Notes: a model not told the origin generated them from the letters alone. A stretch of 64,000 bases of DNA from Helianthus annuus (GCF_002127325.2 NC_035446.2:156043448-156107447); one strand, 5' to 3'. Counted from the first letter of the stretch, positions 1-12,090 are shown. Numbers and translations: made by a program.

Positions 1-1
1 T

Positions 2-2326
2 AAATATTCAAAACCACAGATTAAGCGTAAAACTGATACTTTGGAGCAGTCAAGCTTGAGTATTAGGCAAAGTAATTTCACAGTGACAGATTGCAAGGCT
101 AGTATACTGGTTAAGTTTTGTGAGGGCAGCTCTATGTGCACAGTGGTAGGGTTCCATGAGCACCATAATCATCCGTTTTTGAGCGTTTTAATCGTGACCT
201 AAGTAGGATTTCAAGGGAACTACCCTTTGCATCCAAACAGTTTATCCATAACATGAGTTTGAACAGAATTGGTCCGATTGTTTCTCACAGAGTTTTAGTG
301 TCCCTGTTGGGTGGACATCACAATGTACGTGGCACGCCAACTGATTTTAAGAACTGGAGCCAGTCGGTTAGGCTTTATATTGGTGATCGTGATGCGCAAC
401 TTGTTATAGATCGTCTCAAAGAAAGATCTGAGAGCTTACCAGACTTTTACTATGATTTTGTTGTTGAGAAAGGGCAATTGAGATCGATTTTTTGGGCAGA
501 CGAAATTTCCAAGATAAACTACGAGGTGTTTGGGGATGTGTTAGCTTTTGATGCGACTTATCACACTAACAAGTAAGGTTTTGGAAAGTGGCACTCTTTT
601 TCCCTTTAACATATTATTAACTTTTGTTTATTTTTCTTTGTCGCACAGGTACAACATGATTTTTGTTCCTTTCACTGGCGTTGATAATCATAAACAATGT
701 GTGACATTCGGTGCTGGCTTGCTATTCAATGAAACCACTGAGTCTTACAAGTGGTTACTTGAATCATTTCTGAAGGCACACAAGAAGCAACCAAAGTTAG
801 TTCTGACGGACCAGGACCCTTCAATGAAAGTTGCCATTTCAGAGGTTTTCACAGACTCTCGGCACCGCCTTTGCATGTGGCATATTATGAAGAAACTTCC
901 CACCAAGGTTTTATTAATTTATGAATCTCTTTTGAGAAGTTTTTTTTTTGTTTCATTTTATTAACAGTTTTGTGTTTTCATATGTATAGATTGCTGGAGA
1001 CCTGTTACAAAACTCTGAGCTAAGAGCATTGATGCATCGTTTGGTGTGGAGTATTCACATGAAGCCATCTACATTTGAGACGCGTTGGCAACTTTTGATG
1101 GAGGAATATGGGTTACAAGATCACGACTGGTTAAATGACATGTACTCAATTAGGGACCAATGGGTACCTGCCTACTTCCGTGATATCCCAATGTGTTGTC
1201 TGATGAAGACTACATCAAGATGTGAAAGCTCTAACTCAAGCTTCAAGGTCAACTCTTCTAGCGCTAACACACTAGTTCAGTTCATGCTATGTTACGAAAC
1301 TAGGATAGACAATCAGCGTTACAGGCAACGTGTTGCAGAGTTTAAAACTTCATCTAGTGTATTCATGGACAGTACTGACTTAGCTATTGAGAAGCATGCT
1401 TTTGAGTTGTATACACATGCAATTTCCACAGAAGTAAGAAAAGAGATATACAAGGGGAAGCTGTTTTGTTACATTGTAAACACGGAGGATTGTGATGATG
1501 TTTGTGTTTACTATGTGAATCAGTTGGACAAACGTAACAATGCAACCAACACATTCACGGTAACTTGCTGTAGCCTTATAGTTGCATTTTTTGTTTAAGC
1601 TATTCATTATGCTTTTTTTTCACAGAAGCTTAATTATGTGTTTTGGTGTTTTTGTAGGTTAAACTTGAGTTGAGTAATCAGTCGGTCTCCTGGTCATGCA
1701 ACAACTTCATCCGTATTGGATATCTGTGTAGGCACATTTTTTGTGTTTACCGGGTAAACAATATTGAAAAAATCCCGGCCCAGTTTGTTGTTAAGCGTTG
1801 GTCTAGGGACGTGCTTCCTAAAAGTTTATTTTCTATTGAGAGTCGATATGGCGTTGACACTCGTCCACAAGCTGCTGCGAGAAGTCAGATTCTTGTGATC
1901 GTAACTGAATGTGTGGACGCATTAAGAAGTGATGTTGGAGGACTTTCTTCTTTCGCTGAGCAGATTAAGGAACTGAAATGCAAGTTACTAAATGGAGGAC
2001 CAGTTGATGACGAAGCCAACAATGATAACTATGCTACTGTTGAAGAATTGCTTGGTGTTTCTTTAGATGGGGACGTAACTCTCAATAATCCAGACGGGAT
2101 CAGGAACAAAGGACGCGGCAAACGCCGACGATTGTCTAGAGCACCTCAGGATGGAATGAGCAACTCTGCTGTCAAACCTCCCATAACACCCAGGCTTTGC
2201 CGAACCTGTATGAAGTACGTGACTGGGCATGATTCAAGAAATTGCAAGAAAAAGAAGAACAAGAATAAATCGAGTAATGAGGACGAGGACGAGGACTCAA
2301 GCTCTGCGAGTCAGGAGTCCACTTGA
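2..2326 (+). pseudogene. FAR1-related (MULE-derived) transposase, 5' partial, one frameshift
   Basis: This is a FAR1-RELATED SEQUENCE type protein, derived from Mutator-like transposases. Proposed exons are 2-572, 649-907, 990-1559 and 1658-2326, with GT-AG introns that keep the frame. Exon 1 holds the end of the FAR1 DNA-binding domain (TDCKA at 86-100, HNHP near 166). Exons 1-3 hold the MULE transposase core: FDATY near 547, TDQDPSM near 809 and RCESSN near 1219 carry the likely D, D and E. Exon 4 has a SWIM zinc finger (SWSCNNF near 1688, then CRH) and a C-terminal Cys-rich motif (CRTCMKY ... HDSRNC). The start lies left of the window. The reading frame breaks in the T run at 176-180, where one base is missing; both sides otherwise read as the family. 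It may be a dead copy or a sequencing slip. Confidence 0.85.
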
Positions 2327-3258
2327 TTTGGTATTTATGTTGATGTGTGTGCTGTGCGTGTTTTGAAAACTTTTATGACGCCAGCTTTTTGGTCTCCATT
2401 TTAGTGGGGCGCAAGTAAACTTTGATCACCCCTTTTGTATTTTTTGTGCTGCCTTTTGTACATGCACATGTTTGCATGTGTAGATTATCTGAAAATCGAT
2501 GCACATGCATATGTTTGCATGTTAGGATGTATGTGGGTTTGGTATGTCGTATGGTTTTCAGTTTAATGACTATGGTTTAATTGATCAGTTGCATTATGAA
2601 ATGATATCCCTAATGTTTGTGTGAGAAGTAAATGTTGCATTGTTTGTTGAGATTAAGAAATGGGTGGTACTTAGTTGGATTATCCTTGTTAGTATGCTAA
2701 TGACCTTTTCGTTAGTATGTACTTGTTGATGTCTCGTTGAAGCTGATACGTTTTTATGCTATGGATTTTTTAGTTTTGTTTTTACTATGTTACATTTTTT
2801 CCCCTGAGTTTTTTTTGTAGATTTTTGCTGTGTTTGAATCTGAGATTTTTCTATCTTATGGATTTTTTGGTTTTGTTTATACCATGTTACATATTTTGGA
2901 CGTTACATCCATCCTACGTATATAATTAGTTAGAAAATGACCCATTTCATTACAAAAGCAGTAACAAAAAAAAATTCTAAGCACATATAGTAGTTTGTAT
3001 TTTTTTTTGTGTTTGTAGTTTTTTTTTTACAAAACACAAGCCATAGATACATTTTTACAGAATACATACAACAAGATGTATCTTTTTGTTACTTTTTCCT
3101 TTTTATCTGGTGATGCATTTAATTTGTCATTTACTTTCATATCTAATCACCACCATCCACCCCCAAAGTTTATTTTTTTCATTATAAATAGTTTCAGCAT
3201 ACCCAATGTGTATATCCCCAAAGCATTGTTAACTACTCATCACACACAAAGCATAACA
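2327..3258. other. 3' flank of the FAR1 gene and AT-rich spacer
   Basis: No gene is seen. The stretch holds a diverged direct repeat of a 'GCACATG..TATGTTTGCATG' word (about 2461-2521) and a roughly 270 bp block (2650-2920) that recurs downstream of the GRF gene. The rest is T-rich. The longer open frame starting at 3076 is not taken as coding before the methionine at 3259. Confidence 0.6.
2650..2920 (+). repeat. 3'-flank direct repeat, copy 1 (with 4680-4950)
   Basis: The block starting 'TAGTTGGATTATCCTTG' resembles the block after the GRF gene stop at 4684, base by base for most of its length, including 'ACCATGTTACAT'. Inside it a ~100 bp unit (ATGGATTTTTT... TTGCTGTGTTTGAATC) is itself repeated in tandem. 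Two different genes therefore share the same 3' flank. Confidence 0.7.
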
Positions 3259-3771
3259 ATGCACAAGAGGCCATGCTTGGTTTCCAAAGTTCCGGATGTT
3301 GAGGCGATCGATCTCAAGCCTGAAAAAAATGAGTTCATTAATGTTGGGAAGAGACTTCGAAAGTATGCATCGACTCCAGTCGGCGTTGGCGATATTCCTG
3401 AAACAAGCCCTCTACCTGCTATGCCCATACATACGCTTAGGAAGATTTTTACTAGTGATGGGCACCCCCGCGGGAAGAGAAGTAGTTGTTCGACCCCAAA
3501 GGTGGAACCCGATGTGAAGCCTACGGCGCGAGCAATACCGAAAAACGAGCCTACTGTTAACCCTACAGTCAAGATGGAGCCAAGAGTAGTGCCCAAGGGT
3601 GAGCCTACAATATACCCAACAAAAAGACATGTTGATGATCCCACAACCAGTGATTGGGTTGATGATGTCTCGTGGATGAGTGAAATTGAGTGGGATTCAT
3701 ATTTCCCAATAAACATATCAGTTTCCCCCGTGCCAGCAAACCCATGCAAGTGCAAAAAGTGGTTCACATGA
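3259..3771 (+). CDS. unknown 170-aa protein with four KxEP repeats
   Basis: No family recognised. The start is the first methionine followed by a basic stretch (MHKRPCLVSK), preceded by a leader with a possible TATA-like 'ATTATAAATA' at 3180-3189. The N-terminal part has KRLRK (possible nuclear signal). The middle carries four proline-rich repeats: KVEPDVKPT, KNEPTVNPT, KMEPRVVP and KGEPTIYPT. One of them, VKME, fits the sumoylation consensus (hydrophobic-K-x-E). The C-terminal third is acidic and aromatic (DWVDDVSWMSEIEWDSYF) and ends in a short Cys/Lys tail. It lies between a FAR1 transposase and a GRF zinc-finger gene, so it is probably cargo of the same element. Coding status rests on the single long open frame and its ordered composition. 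Confidence 0.5.
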   Translation: MHKRPCLVSKVPDVEAIDLKPEKNEFINVGKRLRKYASTPVGVGDIPETSPLPAMPIHTLRKIFTSDGHPRGKRSSCSTPKVEPDVKPTARAIPKNEPTVNPTVKMEPRVVPKGEPTIYPTKRHVDDPTTSDWVDDVSWMSEIEWDSYFPINISVSPVPANPCKCKKWFT

Positions 3772-4303
3772 AGAAGCTCAAGTAGAAATTAGGTGTTGTT
3801 GTTGTGTTTTATTAATTATGTTGTTTTTTAAGATGTATGTATGTTTTTAGGTTAATTAGAAATTAGGTGTAGTATCAGGTTATCAACATTATCTAAGGAG
3901 TAATTTATGTGTCTAATGATTTTGTAATTTTTTGTGGTGTAATATCTAATGGAAAAAAAAACTATCTAGTTTGTGTGTTGTTACTTCTTTGTTGGGATGT
4001 ATTTTTTTTTTCTGTTTTTGGTTATTCAAGTAGATATGTGGTACTTTTCCTAGGGGTAGGCCCCATGTTAAAAAAAAAGTAATGAAAAGTAAAAAAAGTA
4101 TGAAGTGCATGGACGTGGGTAATGACAAAAGGATATATTTATAATGGGACCTACAAATGGTTGGTTCATATCTTTATTTTAGATCCATCATTTCAACTAC
4201 AGGCTTCCAACTATTTCCATCTCCAACTACCCAAACTATATTCAAATATATGATTTTCTCATCTCTCTTTTTTTCTATGCAATTCATCTACCTCTCAAAA
4301 AAG
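3772..4303. other. AT-rich spacer
   Basis: Nothing gene-like is seen apart from the leader of the GRF gene (about 4140-4303). The sequence has several A and T runs and the short motif TTAATTAGAAATTAGGTGT repeated in part around 3787 and 3851. Confidence 0.5.
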
Positions 4304-4686
4304 ATGAAAAGGTGTTCATGTGGGAGGATTGCTACTATCCGGACATCATGGACAGATGATAACCCAGGAAGAAGGTTCTATTCATGTCCATTTAAGGTAA
4401 AAAAATTCGAACCCTGATTTTAATAAGTAAATGTATGTTCTAATCGTGTTTTATGCCCATTATTTTAATGTAGCCTAGCAACTACCCTTTCATTGGTTGG
4501 GTCGACCCACCGATGTGCTTACGGTCAACTAGGATCATACAAGGTCTTTTGAGGAACATCAACAACCTGCAAGCTGAACTGTTTACCCGCGAGCAAGAAA
4601 TTCGAAAGAAGAAGAGGGTTATATGGTTACTGATATTAGCGTTAGTGTTTGGCAGCTTACTTGTTAGGACTGTTTGTTGTTATTAA
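4304..4686 (+). CDS. GRF-type zinc finger protein with C-terminal membrane segment
   Basis: Two exons, 4304-4396 and 4474-4686, joined by a GT-AG intron, give 101 codons. The N-terminal 45 residues match a GRF zinc finger: CSCGR at residues 4-8, then TSWTDDNPGRRFYSCPFK, then GWVDPPMC. The usual middle Cys of the motif is not obvious. After a short coiled segment (LRNINNLQAELFTREQEIRKKK) comes a hydrophobic helix of about 18 residues (VIWLLLILALVFGSLL), a likely tail anchor. Such small GRF proteins are common near MULE genes in plants, and the role is unknown; binding of single-stranded nucleic acid is known for some GRF domains. The start is the first methionine before the finger; an upstream frame is open but has no family match. 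Confidence 0.75.
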
Positions 4687-4950
4687 GAAATAGGTAGTAC
4701 TTAGTTGGATTATGCTTATTAGTATGTTAATGACATTTCTAGTATGTACTTGTTGATATTTGGTTGAATCTGGGAATTTTCTATGTTATGGGTTTTTGGG
4801 TTTTGTTTTTACCATGTTACATTTTTTCCCCCTAAGATTTATGTAGACTTTTGCTGTGTTGAATCTGAGAATTTTATATGTTAGTGTTTTTTTGGTTTTG
4901 TCTTTACCATGTTACATTTTTTTTTTTTTTGCCTCTGATTTTGTACATTT
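4680..4950 (+). repeat. 3'-flank direct repeat, copy 2 (with 2650-2920)
   Basis: It starts at the stop codon of the GRF gene and repeats the block behind the FAR1 gene, including 'TACTTAGTTGGATTATG' and two copies of the 'ACCATGTTACAT' segment. The duplication implies that one gene was placed beside a copied 3' end, or that both derive from a tandem duplication. Confidence 0.7.
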
Positions 4951-5387
4951 TTGTGTATCCGAGTTACATTTTTTTTTTCAGTGAGATTTTTGTACATTTT
5001 TGTTCTATGTGTGTTTGATCATGTGCCTTTGTTTGAACGTTGCTTGAATATCTTTTTTCCCCAACAACGTTGTATGTTTTTTTAGATTTGATCACGTGAC
5101 TCTTTTTTATTTATTATTTTTTCCTGAAGTGTGTAACCTATGTAAGCTTTTTTTTTTTAAAGATATCAATTTTTTTTTAAATCATATAAGAACGACACGA
5201 ATTTTTGAATAACATAGATTGGAAAAACATAGATTTAACTCAATAGTTGAGTACATAATAACTTTAACACTAGATATGGTAAACAACATAGGATAAGGAA
5301 AGTAGCCCCTATATTGCATGAGAGAGGGAAAATTGGGGCACATTTTTTTTCACACCGATACTAGCAACTTGATGTAAACACCACTTT
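4951..5387. other. T-rich spacer
   Basis: Many T homopolymers and no gene. It is the common 3' side of the GRF gene (plus) and the acidic unknown gene (minus), which converge here. Confidence 0.5.
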
Positions 5388-5945
5388 TTAGTCAAGAAAC
5401 GATCTTGGAGTGCCATATTGAATTTCAGTGCTGAATGGTTCTAGGCTAAGCTCACTCTCCCACGGGTTGTGGTTGGCCCACGAGACAAGAGTGTTTGGAG
5501 AGTAACATGAGTAATCATCATCTATAGGATCATCTTCTGGATCATTGGTAGTCTTTGGATCAACTGCCGGGGGGTTCTCTTGTGTGGCATTGACTGGTTT
5601 AGCTTCGTCAGCGAGCACCACAGATGAAGAGTTCTTGATAGGGGTAACTTGTGTAGTGAAGTAAAATGATCCCCAGTCAACATCAAAAAGTGCCTCATCT
5701 AAGCACATCTCATCATGTGTTGTTGCTTCAGGTTTAGTGTTAGTAAGGAGGTCACTTATAAGCTTAGCATCGATAGCAAGATTTTCTTCAACAGTTTGTG
5801 GCGTTGTCGGAAGAGAAGGGGTGTTTATGACTTGAGAACACTCTGGGTTGCCATCCGATTTTGGAGCTTGGAGTTCAAATGAAAGAGTTCTCCGCAATCG
5901 TTTGGTAACCCGTTTTGAGTCACATGGTGATGCTGGACTAGACAT
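5388..5945 (-). CDS. unknown 185-aa acidic protein
   Basis: No family recognised. A single exon with a good methionine (MSSPASPCDS). The N-terminus is basic and Ser-rich (KRVTKRLRRTLSFEL, a likely nuclear signal); the remainder is acidic, rich in Asp, Pro, Thr and Asn (DPEDDPIDDDYSC), and probably disordered. The motif DVDWGSFYF in the middle resembles EIEWDSYFP of the KxEP gene at 3259-3771, and both proteins have an early KRLR, so the two may be distant relatives (weak). It lies between the GRF gene and the Ulp1-like gene and reads toward the GRF gene. Confidence 0.45.
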   Translation of the reverse strand: MSSPASPCDSKRVTKRLRRTLSFELQAPKSDGNPECSQVINTPSLPTTPQTVEENLAIDAKLISDLLTNTKPEATTHDEMCLDEALFDVDWGSFYFTTQVTPIKNSSSVVLADEAKPVNATQENPPAVDPKTTNDPEDDPIDDDYSCYSPNTLVSWANHNPWESELSLEPFSTEIQYGTPRSFLD

Positions 5946-7010
5946 AATAAGGTTGTTTTTTTTTTCACTTCTTTTATGGGGAACAAGTGATGAAACAAAT
6001 GTTTACATTTCACCCTAATTTTATACAGAAACAAATGATGTTATAGGTGTATATATATTTTATTTTATTGTTATTACACCACAAAGAGACTATTGGGATT
6101 CATTAAATGCTTGTACTATAGATATCAAATCATAAGAGAGCTATTGATGCATGTGCATAAGATAGAGATAGAAGTTGACATTTTTTTCTTTTTCATTATT
6201 TTATGCTTTTTGCTTTGGTTCGTGTAAACATCATTGACATTGTACTTTATACTTGCTTTTTGTCTAATTTAGATTCCCTATACTGGGTGATTTGTATCAC
6301 ATTGTACTTCTTTTTGTTTATATATATTATTATAATTTTAATCGGTACTATGATATATTTTCTTGGATATGGTGTTGGTTTGTGTGTATTTTTGGTGCAG
6401 AATAGATTAGACACTTCCAAGTTGGCAGCATTAATTTGTAAGACTCTTCTTTTTTTTCTTTATAAAAATGCCCAAAAAAATATTTTAACTAGGAGTAATA
6501 TATGCTGTGTCTGCCCTATATGCTGTTACATTTTTTATTTTGTACTGGTTTTTGTAACGAAACATGTATTTTTTCTATTGTTTTTTTTTGTAACAAATTA
6601 GCTTGTAATGATAATTACGACCGTTTAACAAATTAGCTTGTTTTTTTAACAAATTAGCTTGTAACAAATTAGCTTATAATGATAATTATTACCACAAATA
6701 ACAAACATATTAGACATAATATTCTATTTAGATTTGTCAAAGTGATTAAAAAAGTTATCAAATGAAAATATTGCATTTTTACACCTTTTTTACTACATCT
6801 TATTTGTATGCTATTCAAATGAAATTATCTTAGTCAAACTTTCCATTAGTGTGCTTATGGTTCGCCAAAAGTTAACATTAAACATACATATAAAGACATT
6901 TGTTCCAAAGCAACGACATAGACTAATAGTGAAATACATACATAGGCAACTGGCAACGTACGAGTTATATTGTTTAAGATCTCCACCAAAAACTTAATAC
7001 TAGCAGAAGC
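5946..7010. other. AT-rich spacer
   Basis: No supported gene. A plus-strand frame at 6203-6601 is open but is only a run of T-rich codons (Phe, Leu, Ile), so it was not called. Around 6600-6670 the phrase 'AACAAATTAGCTTGT' occurs about four times. The right part is the 3' flank of the Ulp1-like gene. Confidence 0.5.
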
Positions 7011-8614
7011 TTACACTGATAATGCAGCCTCGCGAACCTTTGCGTTCATCAAATTCACATCAGAGAGTAGCATGCGTGTAGCGAATTTTTTTCGGAGGGC
7101 AAGAATCTGTTTTTGCTTTTTCTTCTAGTGGCTGCTAAAACCACATTCAAAAGGTTCACTGATGCCGTTAAATTTCTGCATGTGCTGCATAAGGAATACC
7201 GCACTATCCATTGGATGCGCAGGAGTCGCCCATTTGATATTACACCTCTCAATCTTGGCTGCTGCGATTTCATCTTTTGCCGGATGTTCGGAACGCTCCA
7301 AATAAGCGTCCATCATATGCTTCTGTTAAAAACAATATAGTAATCAGTTTTGGTATGAGTTATTTGTTTTTCATCATGAAGTTTACAAGAAAAGAGAATG
7401 ACTAACCACTTTGTATGGTGTGTCTTTAATGTAGTAGTCTTGATGATCCCTAATGCCAACTAAGGGTGTGCGATCAGGCCTGTGGTCTATGACGGTTATT
7501 GCCCCGTTTTTCAGATCGAAGACAATCAAGTAACATTGATCATTCTCAAGGATTGGAAAGAAAGCCATTTTCAACCCAATGAACTCATATGCGCCGGCAT
7601 CCGTCATCCTTACGCTAAACGTTTTCATATGTTCATCATCATCACAAGCAGAATCTGTCAACAACCAGCTGTCCTGTATTTTTTTTTTCAAACAAGATGT
7701 GTCAATAAGCTGGTGCAAGACCCGAGTTCCAATAATAAAAAAAGTCTTTTAAATAGGCAAGCTGGTTGAAGAGCCAAAAGACTTAATAAATTCAAAATCA
7801 TAGACAAAGATCAAACAATATAAGATGAATACTCACTATCACAGTTGTTCTAAAATAAATACGCGTCAAGGAGCCGTCGTTTCTTTCTACTTCTTCATAA
7901 TTCATTAAATCTACCCAAGCATCAACCACATCAGAGAACACCTTCACTTCCTCCCTCAATGTGCGCATCAGCGTCTTTGTAATTTCGGTGCCGTAAATAC
8001 TCTTGAATATAATATCTCTACGCAAGACAATGTTAAATTTATAAATTAAATTCTGGATATAAAAAATCTACGAATACTATGTTTTACTTATATTTTATAT
8101 AACTGAACTTACTCAACAGATTCACCAAATTTTCTTGTTACCCCGCTAGACAAAGAGATGACCATTTTCCGTGGCCTGTATGTTGTTTATGAAAAAACGT
8201 ATGCTGTTATACATTTAAAAGAAAATAGTGTAGTCGAAAAAAAAACATTCTATTTGGACCAAAACATTCCCTAATCTATCTGGAGCAAAGCCTTGCTTAA
8301 TGTAACAACTAGTATTTTATAATTTAAACGGAATCTTACATTGAGTATTTGATATCAAACAAAAAATCCCATATATGCTGTTCTTCCGATGTAATTTCAA
8401 TTTCCATTTCGTCATCATGGTCATCACATGACCGGTTGAACCTACCAATTGGTTTTATTCGTTTTGATTCAAGTTCCTTTACCCAAGCGTTACTTCTGAT
8501 ATCATTTTCAGCCGCTCCCTTGCCTGCTTATTTTTTTTTTGTTTGTTAGTATTAATAAAAAAGTCATAAGTTTATTATAATTTTGGAATGAAGTAAAAAA
8601 CATGTAGAACTTAC

Positions 8615-9167
8615 CATTGATTTTATGCTTGGTCTCTTCTTCTTTTGATTTTTTATCTTCTTGATTCATGGCATCACTTGTTTCATCGACATTAGCACCT
8701 GCACATTTTTTTTGGTTTTTATAACTCTGATTATCTGTTGTGTACAGAAATAACACATGTTACGTTTTTTTTATTTTTTTTATTTTTGGAATCATGACTT
8801 ACCTAGGTCGGTTTCTTGTGTGGGTAGGTCAAAGGTAGGGCCATCAAGCAATTCTTGCATGTTTTGTGTTTCGTTGCTGCTGTCCAATTCTATTCATTTA
8901 CATGTACACATACATGTATGTGTTAGTTTTTTCTGTATTATCGGTTCTTCTTAATTTTTGTACACATGTAACAGGTTATACGTGAGTTTTATATAATGGT
9001 TGAATGAAACAAAAAAAACATGTAGAACTTACTTGTCGGTGTAGCTTTCTTCTCTTGATCTTTTGCCTGACTTTCTTCGTCGCGTGTCCCTGCACATGTG
9101 CCATTTTTTTGTGTACTAGCTGGCGAATCTGGTATCTTCTCTTGTGTTTTGTCACCCTCACCCCCAT
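8615..9167 (-). repeat. duplicated acidic exon within the Ulp1-like gene
   Basis: Exons 9033-9167 (135 bp) and 8615-8734 (120 bp) look like duplicates. Both read a QKxx-C-AG segment followed by an acidic/lysine stretch (AGTRDEESQAKDQEKK and AGANVDETSDAMNQEDKK), and both are followed by nearly the same donor side, GTAAGTTCTACATG. Both begin and end in phase 1. Confidence 0.65.
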
Positions 9168-11032
9168 CTACATATATTTTACGTTTAGTTTGCATTTTAG
9201 GAGATAAATAAGGTGGTTAACTTTACTTTTGGCTGATTACTTTTTTACGTTATTTTTAATTAAATCATGCTACTTTCTTTTTATTTGCAGAAAAATGTAA
9301 CATTATGTAGGGCTTTTTAATGGTTGTGTTATGTTTGTAAGATTAAATTGATTGAATCTAAGTAGGTATGTAAAAAAGTTCATACCATCAATGTTTGCCA
9401 CTTCAGCTGCAGTTGCGGCATTATCTTCATCTTCTGCATTTGGCCCCAAAAAAAAACTAATTAGTTACCGTTTGTAGTAAAAGTTAATACATATTTAAGG
9501 TAGTGATTTATCCGTCATTCATATTATCTTCTGTGTAATCATTTTCGGGGTTTTGCACTGTCTTCTTGAGAGACATGAGGACCCCAGCAATTTTTTTCTA
9601 TGGGGTATCAGGCACCAGCAATACCCTTGTTTTCCTAGAGTGAACAATTTTCTCATACCGTTGTATCAATTTCTGAACTTGCATATTGTGTGGATGAGCA
9701 TTAAACAAAACCTCCAATTTTTTTTGTACCGTTATCTTTTTGGCTTCCATGACATCCAAATGTTTTTTAATAGATTCAATCTCATTCTACAAAGAAAGTT
9801 TTAAAAAACATTTTTGTAAGTGATGTTGAAAGAAGATAATTATTCTGAAACTGGTTATGATTAGTAATCTTACATTAAGAACTTCATCATTAACTCGTAA
9901 CTCAGTTTTTCTTGAATCCCGTTTAACCACAGCAACTTCATGCAACTTTCCTCTTCCAAAACCACCTGTTTTTATCTCCAATCTTTCTCTCTTTTTCAAT
10001 TCGTTTTTATTCCAGAATACGATTGGGTTGATTGACCGGTCCACTTCAAGTCCGGTGCATTTAACTCGGTCGACGTACAGCAGCTGTGTAATGAAAAAAA
10101 AAACAATTGAAAGTGGTAAGATAACTAAACAAATGTTGTATAGCTATATTTTTAGTAAGTTTTCTTACAGAAAACACTTACAGCCAAAAGCGTGAGTGGC
10201 CTGGAAAAGGGAGAATCAGGATCACACCTCTTCCATCCATCTTTACAAGATTTAATTTGCTCAATGACATAGGCACACCAATTAATTTTACTGAAATCTG
10301 TATGTCCAGTAAAACTTTTCAAAATCCACTCTTTCATTCGCCAATTTCTATTACACTCAACCATGACGGTTAAGAATAACATTAGGAAGTCTAGTCGGAA
10401 ATTGAAACTATTGTCTTCATCACTTGTGACTATAGATTGTGCCAGTTTTGTCGGTGCCACAAATCGTGCACGGTATCGTTTTCTCCATGCCATAACAGCC
10501 ACATCAAGCTTTTCAGATGGTCTTACATTTTGCATGTTTATGCCTTTGTTAGGAATTCCAAGAAGGTCATGCACAGACTCAACATCAACATTTATTGACC
10601 CACATGACATCTCGATAGCCATTTCTTCCGTGTTGAAGTGATCCACAACAAAGTGTGCAAGTTTTGCAGGTATGCTACTGATGTTGAAAGATAGCATCTT
10701 ACCAAACCCCATCCTCTTCACATCCTCTTGTTGATTACTGGTTAGAGACTTGATGCATTTGTACAATTGCATAGGCGCTGAACGTGTTTTTATTTTTGAC
10801 CACTTATTGCTTTTTGGTTGTTTCCCACTTCGCCTTAGCACCCGTTCATGTTTTTCTTTTTTTGTTTGCCTCACCACAGTTGCATGCTTCTCTGGCTCGA
10901 CCGCATCGCCTTTGTGACCCAAGGTGAAATCTCCAGCCATCTCTGAGTCGCTGTCGACTGAAACTAAGACACCAACTTTCAGATATGATTTACATAATTT
11001 ATAAAGAAAGGAAACAAGTTGTGTGTACATAC

Positions 11033-12090
11033 CTATTAATTTTCTTTTCACAATTTTCTTTGTTTTGCTATCCGCCCGTGATTGTTGACCTGTAAATATA
11101 GATTTTATTAACAATTAGCATTAAAGTATTGAAACATATATTTATTTAGATTTCTAAAGATCACGTCTAAAACAGTTATGTACCTGCTCTAGTACGTGTT
11201 GCTGGCCCGCCCGCATCGCCATCAGCTTGGAATGTTTTTTACCAAGTTCATGTACATAAATATTAGATATATAAAAAAATGTAACGAAGAAACGTATATA
11301 GAATAAAAAAAACATACCTTTTTTCATTTTCTTTATGTTTTCCACGGGGGTGTCCAAATCAATGTCTGGTGAAACTGAGACACCAACTTTGTTTTATTAT
11401 TTATATAAAACATAATTATAAAACAAGCTAAAGAAAAAAAACGCTTGTACGTACTTATTAGCTTTCTTTTTTGCAACTTCTTAACCCGATCTGCTTGCTT
11501 ACCTACATTCGTACGAGTTTTATATAAATCGGAAACTATTAACAACCTTTTTCAAAATATACGTCTTAACAATAAAAAGAAAAAAGACTAATTTTAAAAC
11601 TTTTTTCCTCCTCTTGTTCGCGTTGCTGGCCCGCCCGTGTTAGCATCCGGTGTCACTATTTAGAAAGCTTAATAATTAGCATTAAGGTATCGAAACATAT
11701 ATTTATTTAGATTCATAAAGATCACATCTAAAACAGTTTTGTATATTCTCCATGTTTTTTCCGATTGTGCCCACTCGCATCGTTGTCAACTTAGAATGTT
11801 TTTATAAAGTGCATGTACATAAATATTGGATTTTAAAAAAATGTAACAAAGAAACTTTTATACGTAACAAAAAACATACCTTTTTGTATATTCTCCATGT
11901 TTTTTCCGGGTGTGTCCAAATCACTGTCTGTTGAAACTGAGACAACAAGTTTGTTTTATTATTTATTCAAAACATAATTGTAAGACAAGTGAAAAAAAAT
12001 GCTTGTACGTACTTATTAGCTTTCTTTTTTGCAACTTCTTATCATGATACGCTTGCTTATCGACAACCGACGTACGGCGAGTCTTTTTAG
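11033..12090 (-). repeat. tandem duplication (~561 bp period) of mini-exon pairs
   Basis: The word GTCCAAATCA is at 11352 and 11913 and ATTAGCATTA at 11114 and 11675, both 561 bp apart; GTACTTATTA is at 11451 and 12009. The units contain a 57 bp exon (11318-11374 and 11880-11936) and a lysine-rich exon ending KLQKRKLI (11455-11502 and 12013-12090). A third, shorter copy covers 11033-11089 and the start of exon 10963. All these exons are phase 1 at both ends. Confidence 0.75.

Noticed and set aside
6203..6601. 132-codon open frame on the plus strand
   Set aside because: Only Phe, Leu, Ile and Tyr codons from T-rich sequence; no start context or family match.
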